From NCBI GenBank assembly GCA_036567785.1, contig DATCTV010000034.1, forward strand, positions 166,468 to 230,467: a stretch of DNA of 64,000 bases, given 5' to 3'. The position numbers and the translations under genes are program-made. Source of the stretch: Desulfomonilia bacterium (lineage in GTDB: Bacteria; Desulfobacterota; Desulfomonilia; UBA1062). Under the pieces are notes generated by a model, which saw only the letters and a list, made by a program, of their open reading frames with translations, ran no database searches and had not been told where the DNA came from. Shown here piece after piece: positions 44,101 through 52,962 of this stretch; the stretch's first letter is position 1; each line of letters begins with the position of its first letter.

Positions 44101-44293
44101 TCAGCTGCATTGCTTCCTGATGCTTGCTTCGTGTCCGGGTTCTATCAGCATATGCTTGTCCTCAACCGATAAGTCCGACTTTTTTTTCAACCAGTCCAGT
44201 TCGACCTTCATTTTCCCTATCTGTTTGTAAAGTTCTTCCTTTTCAGCATCATCGGGCTTTTCCTTATTCAGTGGTCTGAAAAACGGGGGCCAT
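44101..44293 (-). pseudogene. IS3-family transposase remnant
   Basis: The minus-strand frame ending at 44101 reads FFRPLNKEKP, then EELYKQIGKMKVELDWLKKK, then LSVEDKHMLIEPGHEASIRKQC. That is the C-terminal coiled-coil of IS3-type OrfA running into the first residues of OrfB, with stops on both sides. No other transposase sequence or terminal repeats are visible within about 300 bases. The element is dead. The rest of the 580-base spacer 43788-44368 holds the small frame and hairpin listed separately. Confidence 0.75.
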
Positions 44294-44368
44294 CATAATC
44301 AACATAAGATCATAGTTATAGTTCCCGGGAGGGGATGTAAGATTGCATCGGGAATTTTACAATTGGTA

Positions 44369-45298
44369 TCAGGGTTCATACAGTTTCATATTATCCCGCA
44401 TCAGCAGGTTGATGCCGTCACCGAACGGGTAAAAATTTGTGAAATCAGGAGCATAGCTTTCCTGCGAATCAATATCCTGCGCATAGATCGTTTCAAACCC
44501 GAGTTCTATCGCCCTCGACAAAACAGCCTGATATTCTTCATAAGTGACGGCTCGTTTCATTTCCGGGATTTCGCCGGTGTAGAAGCGCGGATTGTACTGG
44601 GAAAGCAGGCTTAACGGTACCTTAAGCGAAAGGCAGGCAAGAAAATCGAGTACGCTGAAGGGTTTTGACAGCATGCCAGGCATGAGGAGATGCCTTACTA
44701 TAAGGCCTGATAAGGCGCGGCCTGTTTTATCCGTCTTTATAGGACCTTTTTCACGCCAGGCAAATTCAACCGCATCCATCGCCCTTGCCCAGTAGTCCGG
44801 AATGCCTCCGATAAAAAGGCCTGCCTCGTTGCTTCCGTAACGCATGTCCATGAGATAAATATCAATATGGGGACTTAACATTTTGAGAGTCTTAATATCT
44901 TCATATCCGCTAGAATTAAGCACGACAGGGATAACAAGGCCTTTGCTTTTTGCGGCGTCGAGCGAAAGAATCAGTTCATCGGCATAGTGCGTCGGGGTTA
45001 CGAGATTGATGTTTGAACAACCCATTTCCTGAAACTCAATCATGTATGATGAAAGCCTGTCAGGGGAAACATCGCAGCCGAGGTTTTTGTGGCTTATCTG
45101 ACTGTTCTGGCAGTATGGGCATTTGAGCGGGCATCCCGGAAAAAATATTGCACCCGAACCTGAACCCGTTACCAGAGGCGGTTCTTCTCCCTTGTGGATG
45201 ACAACGGCTGATACGCGCATGCCGCCGCCCGCACCGCACAGACCCCTTTCAGAAGACCTGTCGGCCCCGCACCTGATAGGACAGAGCGAGCATTTCAT
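44369..45298 (-). CDS. Radical SAM protein, PflX/COG1313-like
   Basis: The 309-residue protein has the radical SAM cysteines in CPLKCPYCQ (about residues 56-64) and a preceding N-terminal cysteine set (CSLCPIRCGADR, GLCGAGG). It resembles the uncharacterised pyruvate formate-lyase-activating-like proteins of COG1313. It binds a [4Fe-4S] cluster and S-adenosylmethionine for a radical reaction on an unknown target. The start lies 4 bases after the acyl-CoA ligase stop, so the two form an operon. Confidence 0.87.
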   Translation of the reverse strand: MKCSLCPIRCGADRSSERGLCGAGGGMRVSAVVIHKGEEPPLVTGSGSGAIFFPGCPLKCPYCQNSQISHKNLGCDVSPDRLSSYMIEFQEMGCSNINLVTPTHYADELILSLDAAKSKGLVIPVVLNSSGYEDIKTLKMLSPHIDIYLMDMRYGSNEAGLFIGGIPDYWARAMDAVEFAWREKGPIKTDKTGRALSGLIVRHLLMPGMLSKPFSVLDFLACLSLKVPLSLLSQYNPRFYTGEIPEMKRAVTYEEYQAVLSRAIELGFETIYAQDIDSQESYAPDFTNFYPFGDGINLLMRDNMKLYEP

Positions 45299-45302
45299 GT
45301 GA

Positions 45303-46778
45303 TCACTTTAAAAGGTCGAACCTGGCCTTTCCTTTTTCGTCCCTGGGTATCTCATCAACAAATACGACAATTCTTGGCGTTTTGTAGGGGGCAAGGCGCT
45401 TTCTGGCGTACATCTTAATATCATCCTCGGTAAGTTTCGGGTCATCCTTGACAATATACGCCTTCACCACGGCCCCCCGCATAAGGTCGGGTTCACCTTT
45501 TATGGCAGAATCCTTCACGCCGGGAATTTCGTCGAGCACACTCAGGACTTCCCTGCAGTAGACATTGAACCCGGAGGTGATGATCATGTCTTTCTTGAAG
45601 CCGGTGATATAAACATATCCGTCTTCGTCCAGATAACCCAGGTCACCGGTGTGGAGCCATCCGTCTTTTATGATGTCGGCGGTCTCCTTCGGCCTTTTAT
45701 AATAGCCCTTCATGATGTTGGGCCCTTTGAAGAGAATCTCTCCCTTTTGCATGGGGGCGAGGATATTGCCGTTTTCGTCGATGATCCTTGCCTCTACATT
45801 ATATACCGGAGGGCCTATCGACTCGGGCTTGTTGACACCGTATATCCTGTTGACAGTGCATACCGGGGAGGCCTCTGTTATGCCGTATCCATGCATTATT
45901 TCGATACCGGTCTTAGCCTTGAAAGATTCGTATATTTCTTTTGACAGCGCTGAGCCTCCGGCAATGAGGAAACGGATATCGGGATAGGTTATGTTCTGGG
46001 CATCGGGATGGTTTACAAGACCAAAGAAGAGTGTGGGAACGGCGCTGATGTTGGTTATCCCTGCATGGTTTATTGCCTGTGCCATCTCCTTGAAGTCCAG
46101 CCTTTTCATGAAATACACCGTGCCGCCGAGCCTTAAAAGGCTCAGCATGTTTATACTGGCGCTGAATGAATGAAAGCACGGAATAACGGTAAGGGACATC
46201 TCCCTGTCGGTCCCGTTATAGAGTATTTCCATGAGACTAGAGTTGTGCTCGAGATTGCCGTGTGTAAGCTGGGCGCCCATTGGGTAGCCAGTGAGACCGG
46301 AAGAATATACCATCGAGGCCACATCATCTCTCCGGGTAGCCTCAATTATCGGATCCGGACTGCCGGTTACCCATTCTTTGAAATTGCCGTTTTCGCCGGT
46401 GGTGATCACAGTCTTTAAAGGATATTGGTCTCTGATGGCAGTGTATGTATTGAGGTTCGAGTCCTCTATTATGAGCGCCTTGGCGTCGGAATCCGCTATG
46501 ATGTGCAGAAGTTCTCTCGATGTGTACGAAGGATTGACCGGTACTATCACCGCTCCCATGCCCGCTACCGCCAGATAGGAAACGATGAACTCGGGTATGT
46601 TGGGAAGCACCAGTGTGACATGATCTCCGAAGCCTATGCCCGCCTTTTTCAGATTCGTGCCCAGGGTTCTTGTCAGGGCTGCCAGTTCGGCATAGGACAT
46701 ATCCCTGTCCCTTGTCTTTATTGCTGTCTTCCCAGGCCTTGTTACGGCGTTTTCTTCAACAAAACCATATATGTTCAT
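45303..46778 (-). CDS. AMP-dependent acyl-CoA ligase (long-chain fatty acid type)
   Basis: The start is the ATG at 46778 (GAGG 5 bases upstream), giving 491 residues. ANL-superfamily motifs are seen: YSSGLTGYPMGAQ as phosphate loop, GYGITEASP (A5), GWLHTGDLGYLDEDG (A7/A8) and the C-terminal Lys in DEKGKAR. In the phosphate loop, the usual Lys of PKG is Met, so activity may be altered. It would activate a fatty or aromatic acid. It is the first gene of a pair with the radical SAM gene. Confidence 0.88.
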   Translation of the reverse strand: MNIYGFVEENAVTRPGKTAIKTRDRDMSYAELAALTRTLGTNLKKAGIGFGDHVTLVLPNIPEFIVSYLAVAGMGAVIVPVNPSYTSRELLHIIADSDAKALIIEDSNLNTYTAIRDQYPLKTVITTGENGNFKEWVTGSPDPIIEATRRDDVASMVYSSGLTGYPMGAQLTHGNLEHNSSLMEILYNGTDREMSLTVIPCFHSFSASINMLSLLRLGGTVYFMKRLDFKEMAQAINHAGITNISAVPTLFFGLVNHPDAQNITYPDIRFLIAGGSALSKEIYESFKAKTGIEIMHGYGITEASPVCTVNRIYGVNKPESIGPPVYNVEARIIDENGNILAPMQKGEILFKGPNIMKGYYKRPKETADIIKDGWLHTGDLGYLDEDGYVYITGFKKDMIITSGFNVYCREVLSVLDEIPGVKDSAIKGEPDLMRGAVVKAYIVKDDPKLTEDDIKMYARKRLAPYKTPRIVVFVDEIPRDEKGKARFDLLK

Positions 46779-46923
46779 ACACACCTCAAAAAGGATTTTC
46801 CCTGATATTATAAACTTGTTTCCGCTTAATTTATCAATACAATGTTTTTTAAAATGTGACGACCTTTTTACGGCAAAATGCGATCGATGAGGGTTTAGGC
46901 CTGGTTCTTGCTTTTACGGCTTT

Positions 46924-47175
46924 TTATTCCGGACAGTATTTGTAGCAGTCAAAATCCTCCCCGGGGGCCGGATCCCTCTGGAAATAACGGTTTCTTTCGC
47001 AGTATATTTCAAGCTCGGAATTATCCCTGTTGATGCATATGCTGCAGAAATCTTCAGCCGTGAGCCGGTTATTTTTCCTGCCGGTTATCTTGACATATTT
47101 CGGGCATGTTCCGCACCTTTCCAGAGGCCCGTTTTTATGTGCACACCACGCACACCTGTAGGTTCTGAAATCCAT
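46924..47175 (-). CDS. Small cysteine-rich protein of unknown function
   Basis: The 83-residue protein has nine cysteines: CAWC near 8-11, CGTC near 21-24, CSIC near 44-47, one near 59 and CYKYC near 77-81. The paired spacing suggests metal binding (zinc or iron-sulfur). No family is recognised. It has no strong ribosome site, yet the regular cysteine pattern is unlikely by chance. It stands alone between a ligase gene and the divergent LPP20-like gene. Confidence 0.6.
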   Translation of the reverse strand: MDFRTYRCAWCAHKNGPLERCGTCPKYVKITGRKNNRLTAEDFCSICINRDNSELEIYCERNRYFQRDPAPGEDFDCYKYCPE

Positions 47176-47318
47176 GGGGAGTTAAATAAAGCGGCCAGGC
47201 ACAAAGGGCAAGCAATTTTTATTTTAAAATATGTTCTCTATACATTATGAATTGTTGAATTATCAGGATGATCGGTTATTATAATTACACAAAGCTTGTT
47301 TTCCGGGAGACAGCCTTG

Positions 47319-48794
47319 ATGAATATAAAGTTGTTTGCTGCAGTCACATTATTGTCTCTTATATTAACGCCTTTTGCCGGTTTTGCCGAAGACAGGCCCG
47401 GCTGGGTGCTTAACGGCAGACATACATCATATAATCAGAAAGATTATCTTGTCGGCATCGGCATCGCCCCAGCAACCAGTGACAGCGGGGCTGATATCCA
47501 GAAGGCGGACAATGCAGCAAGGGCTGACGTTGCAAAGCAGATACGCGTAAGTCTTTCGGAGGATTTCTCCTCCCATGAAGAAAATGTGAGCGAAACGGGA
47601 TATGACAAAAAAGTAATATCTGGAGAACGCTCGAAGTTTAAGATAACCCTTAAAAACCGCCAGTGGGTAAATATTACCGTTGAAGGCGTTGAAATAGCGG
47701 AAAGATATTTCGATCAAAAGGCTAGCCTGTACTATTCGCTGGCGGTGCTGAACAAGGCAAGAGCCGCAGAAAGGCTTTCCAGTGAAGCCGCAGTAGGGTT
47801 TCACGATTCGGACAAAACACTAAAGGAAGCGGAAAAATCGATAAACAGCGGTAATTATGTAGACGGAATAATAAAACTTATTACCGCAACCGATCTTTTT
47901 GACAGGGCCAGAGAGGACAATAAAATCGCATGTGTTCTCGGGGCTCAGGCAATAAAAACATCTTCGTTTACAAATCCCTTTGCGATGCTGCTTGACGTCG
48001 CAGGCAGAATAGAGGTCAAGTGTGAAAGCGGATGCCATCAAAAGGCAAGGATAGGTGATCCCCTGCCCGAGAATGTTTTTGTAAAGGCCGTTTATTCTTC
48101 TAATCAGGCAATAATCCCACACCTCCCGCTCAAGCTTATCTATCCCGATGAAAAGGCCGCCCGGGGAGACACGTTTTTAACTTCTTCCAGCGGCACCGCT
48201 TCCATAAAGACAGGCGCCATCAAAAAAACGGGAAGTAAAAATAATACAATAGAAGTGGTCCCTGCATGGGAAGTTCTTGAAAAATATGCACTTGGGAAAA
48301 ACGCTGATTCCTGGCAGGACAGGTTTTCCTCTGACGGCGCTGTGATAAGCTATGAGACCAGGAACGAGGCATCAACAAGAATTATCATCTCAAGCTGTCT
48401 TAAAATAGACGGCAGACCCGCTGAGGACACCGTTGCCATTGATATTCTGAAAGGCCAGCTGCGAGCAGCAGGATTCATCGTATCCACCACGAATGACTGT
48501 CTGGAGTCAAAAGACATCGACGCCATTTCTTCCAGGATCAACGGAAGGGCCGAGCTTGTTGCAATAATCGATATGGATGCAATGAGGTCAACAAAAAGCG
48601 CCAGGACGGTTTACAGGGCGGGCGTCTCGTTCACCTGTTACGACATGCTGAGAAAAGAGATAACAGCTTCCATGGAAGGAGTGGCTGTAGGAATGGCAAA
48701 TGAAGACAGGGAGGCCGTTGACAGGGCGATTGCAAATGCATGCTCGGAGTCCGGAAAACTGTTCGTGGAGAAAATCAGGGAAAACCTGAGATAA
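47319..48794 (+). CDS. Secreted LPP20-like protein
   Basis: The start at 47319 is chosen for the signal peptide that begins there (cleavage near GFAED); a frame to 47268 would add 17 residues. The protein has 491 residues. The N-terminal third (PGWVLNGR, LVGIGIAP, A-rich helix with ADVAKQIRV) resembles LPP20-family outer-membrane-associated proteins. The middle has an Ig-like beta region and the C-terminal third a fold that may resemble the TolB N-domain (LRAAGFIVSTTND). Function unknown; likely periplasmic. Confidence 0.65.
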   Translation: MNIKLFAAVTLLSLILTPFAGFAEDRPGWVLNGRHTSYNQKDYLVGIGIAPATSDSGADIQKADNAARADVAKQIRVSLSEDFSSHEENVSETGYDKKVISGERSKFKITLKNRQWVNITVEGVEIAERYFDQKASLYYSLAVLNKARAAERLSSEAAVGFHDSDKTLKEAEKSINSGNYVDGIIKLITATDLFDRAREDNKIACVLGAQAIKTSSFTNPFAMLLDVAGRIEVKCESGCHQKARIGDPLPENVFVKAVYSSNQAIIPHLPLKLIYPDEKAARGDTFLTSSSGTASIKTGAIKKTGSKNNTIEVVPAWEVLEKYALGKNADSWQDRFSSDGAVISYETRNEASTRIIISSCLKIDGRPAEDTVAIDILKGQLRAAGFIVSTTNDCLESKDIDAISSRINGRAELVAIIDMDAMRSTKSARTVYRAGVSFTCYDMLRKEITASMEGVAVGMANEDREAVDRAIANACSESGKLFVEKIRENLR

Positions 48795-48813
48795 ACCCTT
48801 TCATAAAATACAT

Positions 48814-48846
48814 TTGACAGTTTGCAATTTTTTTGTAAACGTTTAC
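48814..48846 (+). promoter_or_regulatory. LacI-type operator overlapping promoter
   Basis: GTAAACGTTTAC at 48835-48846 is a perfect 12-base palindrome with the central CG typical of LacI/GalR operators. TTGACA lies at 48814-48819, so the palindrome covers the expected -10 region. It lies 28 bases before the Gfo/Idh/MocA gene, and a LacI regulator is encoded next in the operon, so repression by that protein is likely. Confidence 0.7.
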
Positions 48847-48874
48847 GAAATATTAAATAATTCAGAGTCAAGGA

Positions 48875-49900
48875 ATGAATATACGAAAATTTAATGTAGC
48901 GGTAATCGGCACCGGACGTATGGGTGCAATTCATATTGCCAACATCATGGATCATATGCCTTTTGTTGCAATCAGCGGCGTTTATGACACGGGTCCGCAT
49001 ATTGCCGAAAACGAGATTATGCGAAAGTACGGGCTACGCTGTTTCGTCTCTGATAATGAAATCTGGCAGGACACTTCAATCGATGCGATTATTATCTGTT
49101 CCCCAACCACAACCCATCTGGAATACATTCGAAGAAGCGCCCGGGCAGGCAAGCATATTTTTTGCGAAAAGCCGATAGGAGAGGATATCTCTGAAATCAA
49201 GGATGCACTTGATATGGTCAACTCGGCAGGCGTTACACTGATGACAGGATTCAACCGCCGCTTCGACGCAAATTTCCGGCGTGCCGTAAAAGCCATCCGG
49301 GAAGGCGAAGTCGGAAAACCCCAGGTGGTAAAGATAACCTCCCGCGATCCGCATCCGCCGACAATAGAATTCATCAAAACCTCCGGCGGTCTTTTTTTCG
49401 ACATGAGCATCCATGACTGGGACATGGCACGGTTCCTCATGGGAGATGAGATCGAATCGGTATATGCCACAGGCTCGAATCTCATTGACCCGGAAATCGG
49501 AAAGCTTGGAGATATCGATACTGCCGCAGCGTTGTTGCGTTTTTCAGGCGGAGGCATCGCCGTCATAGATAATTCCCGCCAGGCCGTCTACGGATATGAT
49601 CAGCGAATAGAGGTGTTCGGCTCCAAAGGTGCTGTCATTATCGGCAACCAGCCTGCAAACACGGCGTGCATAAGTACGGCGGACGGCATCAGGCATGATC
49701 CCATCCCTTACTTTTTCATAAACCGGTACATGCAGTCATATCTGAATGAACTGAAGGCTTTTTTTGAAGCCCTCGAAAATAAAGGCCCGTCGCCGGTGTC
49801 TGGCGAAGACGGGCTTGCGGCAGTAATAATTGCACGAGCTGCGCTTTTGTCTCTCAAGGAGAACCGTCCGGTTTCACCGAATGAGGTCGAATCGTCATGA
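48875..49900 (+). CDS. Gfo/Idh/MocA-family oxidoreductase
   Basis: The 341-residue enzyme has the NAD-binding GTGRMGAIHIANI near residue 8, the catalytic Lys in CEKPIGED, and a DMSIHDWDMARFLMG segment with the conserved Asp and His. Such enzymes oxidise or reduce hydroxyls on sugars or inositols (inositol dehydrogenases are members). It is the first gene of a six-gene operon behind a LacI-type operator. The stop overlaps the LacI start by 4 bases. Confidence 0.92.
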   Translation: MNIRKFNVAVIGTGRMGAIHIANIMDHMPFVAISGVYDTGPHIAENEIMRKYGLRCFVSDNEIWQDTSIDAIIICSPTTTHLEYIRRSARAGKHIFCEKPIGEDISEIKDALDMVNSAGVTLMTGFNRRFDANFRRAVKAIREGEVGKPQVVKITSRDPHPPTIEFIKTSGGLFFDMSIHDWDMARFLMGDEIESVYATGSNLIDPEIGKLGDIDTAAALLRFSGGGIAVIDNSRQAVYGYDQRIEVFGSKGAVIIGNQPANTACISTADGIRHDPIPYFFINRYMQSYLNELKAFFEALENKGPSPVSGEDGLAAVIIARAALLSLKENRPVSPNEVESS

Positions 49901-50892
49901 ACGCGACCATTAAAGACATCGCCCGAAGACTTGATATATCCTACGCAACCGTTTCCAGGGCGCTTAACGGCCGCTATGGAGTACATCCGAAAACGAAGGA
50001 AAATATCCTCAAGATGGCGCAGGAGATGAACTATCATCCAAATGCGATCGCCCGCGGGCTGGTCAAACAACACACGGAAACCATCGGCCTCGTGATCCCG
50101 GATATAACCAATCCTTTTTTCCCGGAAGTGGCCCGAGGAATAGAGGACAGGGCGGAAGAACAAGGCTACAGCGTTTTTCTCTGCAACACCAACTGGGAGC
50201 AGGAACGCGAAGCACGGTACCTGTCCCTTTTGAGGGAAAAGCGAGTTGACGGCATAATCCTTGCCCCTGTGTCCGACAAATCACCTTTGGACTGGAAGTT
50301 TGACGACAGAGCACTGCCGCTCGTATTCGTCAGCGAAGTCCGTCGCGGCATGGGCAAAAGCTATGTTGCCATAGACAATATCCACGGAGGATACATCGCA
50401 ACAAGGTATCTTATAAATAAAGGATATAAACGAATAGGCTTTTTCGGCGCTGCGGAAGATGAGCTTACCAGTGAAGAGCGCTACCAGGGATATGCCAGGG
50501 CTTTGAAAGAAGCCGGCCTCAGGGAATACAAGAAATTCGTCAGGTTCGGGGATTACGGCTCCAACACGGGAAACCGGCTTATAACCGACATGATAAGGAA
50601 AAAAGACTATCCCGATGCGGTATTCGCGGTCAACGACCTCTTTGCCCTCAGCGTCATGCAGGGAATTTTGGGCTCAGGGCTACGCATTCCAGGAGATATT
50701 GCGGTAATAGGTTTCGACGACATACCTTTGGCCTCTTTTCCAGAAATTATGCTCACGACCGTGGCCCAGCCGAAATACCAGATGGGCAGGATCGCGGCGG
50801 ATCTGCTTTTGGAGCAGATACAGGAAAAACCAGGCGCGGCAAAAAAGGAGGTCATCCTTGAAACGGAACTCATCGAAAGGGGAACGGCATGA
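49897..50892 (+). CDS. LacI-family transcriptional regulator
   Basis: The 331-residue protein begins with the LacI helix-turn-helix (IKDIARRLDISYATVSRALN) and the hinge YHPNAIARGL, followed by a periplasmic-binding-protein-like sensor domain. It lies inside the operon it probably controls, with ATGA overlaps on both sides. The palindrome GTAAACGTTTAC at 48835 is the likely operator. The inducer should be the operon's sugar substrate or an intermediate. Confidence 0.94.
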   Translation: MNATIKDIARRLDISYATVSRALNGRYGVHPKTKENILKMAQEMNYHPNAIARGLVKQHTETIGLVIPDITNPFFPEVARGIEDRAEEQGYSVFLCNTNWEQEREARYLSLLREKRVDGIILAPVSDKSPLDWKFDDRALPLVFVSEVRRGMGKSYVAIDNIHGGYIATRYLINKGYKRIGFFGAAEDELTSEERYQGYARALKEAGLREYKKFVRFGDYGSNTGNRLITDMIRKKDYPDAVFAVNDLFALSVMQGILGSGLRIPGDIAVIGFDDIPLASFPEIMLTTVAQPKYQMGRIAADLLLEQIQEKPGAAKKEVILETELIERGTA

Positions 50893-51731
50893 TAAAACTC
50901 ACCAGTGAAATACTAGGATACGGACCTGACGCAAGGCTTCTTATAATCAACATAGACGACTTCGGATTTTCTCATACGGCCAATGTTTCGGCAATACATA
51001 CGATGAGGCATGGTCTGGCAAGCTCGCTTACGGTAATGGTCCCCTGCCCTTGGGGACTTCACGGACTGAAGCTCCTTAAGGAAAATCCTGACATTCCCTT
51101 TGGTGTTCACCTGACTGCCATGAGCGAACATGAACTCTTCAGATGGGGACCGGTGTGCCCGCAAGAAGAAGTTCCGAGCCTTGTGGTCGATCGCGGATTC
51201 TTTCCAACAGAAGATGAGAGAGACGACTTCATCGCAAGGGTAAGCGTCAAAGACCTTGAAAAGGAATTCCGGAAACAGATCGAAATCGTGCTGCAATCAG
51301 GACTTACCCCCAACCACCTGGACAGCCACTGCAACATCCACGACAGCAGGGAGGATATCTTCGATATGACGGTGGGGCTGGCCAGAGAATACGGCCTGGC
51401 CTTAAGGGTCCATGAACCAGGCTTCATAAGAAAACTTAAAGAAGAGGGGCTCGCCGTTATCGACCACCCGGATGTGGACAGCTTCAGGTTGCCGACCGAT
51501 GGAAAGGATGCGCTGTACGAAAAGATGCTCAGGGAACTGCCGGTCGGGCTTTCAGAATGGGCAATCCATCCTGCAAGCGTTACCGACGAGCTTAAAAGCA
51601 TAACCGACGAATGGCCGGTGCGCGACGCCGATTACCGCTTCTTCAATTCCGAACGCGCCAAACAGGTAGTTCGAGAGGAAGGAATAAAGGTTATTACTTA
51701 CAAGGAACTGCAGAAGTTCTGGAAACAATAG
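50889..51731 (+). CDS. YdjC/ChbG-family carbohydrate deacetylase
   Basis: The 280-residue protein has the family metal site: Asp pair in NIDDFGFS, His in VHLTAM, and DSHCNIH with another His. Known members (ChbG, HpnK) remove acetyl groups from N-acetylated sugars or lipids. Here it is encoded between LacI and a DegT aminotransferase, so the likely substrate is an N-acetylated amino sugar or aminocyclitol. A 4-base overlap couples it to the LacI gene. Confidence 0.87.
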   Translation: MIKLTSEILGYGPDARLLIINIDDFGFSHTANVSAIHTMRHGLASSLTVMVPCPWGLHGLKLLKENPDIPFGVHLTAMSEHELFRWGPVCPQEEVPSLVVDRGFFPTEDERDDFIARVSVKDLEKEFRKQIEIVLQSGLTPNHLDSHCNIHDSREDIFDMTVGLAREYGLALRVHEPGFIRKLKEEGLAVIDHPDVDSFRLPTDGKDALYEKMLRELPVGLSEWAIHPASVTDELKSITDEWPVRDADYRFFNSERAKQVVREEGIKVITYKELQKFWKQ

Positions 51732-51747
51732 AAGGAGGAAACAGACA

Positions 51748-52950
51748 ATGCCTGGACCTGGAGCATATTTGATCGGAGACGAAGAATACAATGAGGTTGT
51801 CGAAGTTCTGAAATCGAAACATATAAGCAGGTACGGGAGCGACGACGATCCTTTGTTCAGACAGAAGGTGCATACCCTTGAAAGGGAGTTCGCGGAACAC
51901 ATGAACGCGCAATACAGTGTCGCTGTCAATTCCGGGACAAGCGCATTGATGGCTTCTCTAATAGCGCTCGGTATCGGCCGCGGAGATGAAGTTCTGGTGC
52001 CCGGATATACCTTTATCGCCTCCATGTCTTCCATCATCGCTGTCGGGGGCACACCTGTACTTGTCGAGGTGGACGAATCCCTCACCATGGACCCCGCAGA
52101 CATAGAGAGCAGGATTACAAAAAAGACAAAGGCCGTTATGCCGGTTCACATGCTCGGAAATCCATGCAATATGAAGGCGATATGCGACATTGCACACAGA
52201 CATGAACTGTCCGTTGTTGAAGACTGCTGTCAGGCGCTGGGAGGCTCCTTTCAGGGCAAGAAGCTCGGAACGTGGGGAAAAATCGGGGCCTATTCGCTGA
52301 ACGTCTACAAGGTAATCAGCGCAGGCGATGCAGGCATCCTTATAACCGATGACAAGAGCCTCTATGAGCGCGCCTTCGGATTTCACGACCAGGGCCATCT
52401 TCCCCGCCGCAAAGGTGTTGAAATCGGGAACCGCAGCCTCATAGGCATCAACATGCGTATGAACGAACTTACGGGCGCCTTTGCTCTTGCCCAGCTTCGG
52501 AAACTTGACAGGATCCTTGAGCTCCTCAGGGAGAAGAAGGCCAGGTTTAAAAAGGCCATCTCAGATGCCGGCCTCAAGGGAATGCATTTCAGGACCATAA
52601 ACGACCCCGGGGAGTGCGGCACGCTGCTTACGGTAATCTTTGAAAACGCCGAGCAGGCCGAAAAGGCTGCATCAGCGCTGGGGACGAAAACTCTCAACAA
52701 AAGCGGCTGGCACGTGTACAATAACATGGAACAGATGATCGCCTGGCGGGATGAAAATGGAAACGCCCCGATCAGAAAAAACATGCTGCCTCAAACGGAT
52801 AATATCCTTTCACGAAGCCTGAACCTGAGTGTAGGCGTAGTCGACGGCGGAATTGGATCTGATTTCGGTATTACAATACTCTCGGATGAGAATGAAATAG
52901 ATGGCAAGGCCGAAGAATTCATAAAGCGGATTAAACCGGTTACCGGTTAG
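51748..52950 (+). CDS. DegT/DnrJ/EryC1/StrS-family sugar aminotransferase
   Basis: The 400-residue PLP enzyme has SGTSALMASL for cofactor phosphate binding, VVEDCCQALGG with the Asp that contacts PLP, and the internal-aldimine Lys in SLNVYKVISAGDAG (near residue 188). The family converts keto-sugars or keto-cyclitols to amino forms, or the reverse in catabolism. GAAGGAGG precedes the ATG. Paired with the Gfo/Idh dehydrogenase it could deaminate an amino sugar after deacetylation. Confidence 0.92.
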   Translation: MPGPGAYLIGDEEYNEVVEVLKSKHISRYGSDDDPLFRQKVHTLEREFAEHMNAQYSVAVNSGTSALMASLIALGIGRGDEVLVPGYTFIASMSSIIAVGGTPVLVEVDESLTMDPADIESRITKKTKAVMPVHMLGNPCNMKAICDIAHRHELSVVEDCCQALGGSFQGKKLGTWGKIGAYSLNVYKVISAGDAGILITDDKSLYERAFGFHDQGHLPRRKGVEIGNRSLIGINMRMNELTGAFALAQLRKLDRILELLREKKARFKKAISDAGLKGMHFRTINDPGECGTLLTVIFENAEQAEKAASALGTKTLNKSGWHVYNNMEQMIAWRDENGNAPIRKNMLPQTDNILSRSLNLSVGVVDGGIGSDFGITILSDENEIDGKAEEFIKRIKPVTG

Positions 52951-52962
52951 AAGGGGGTGTTT

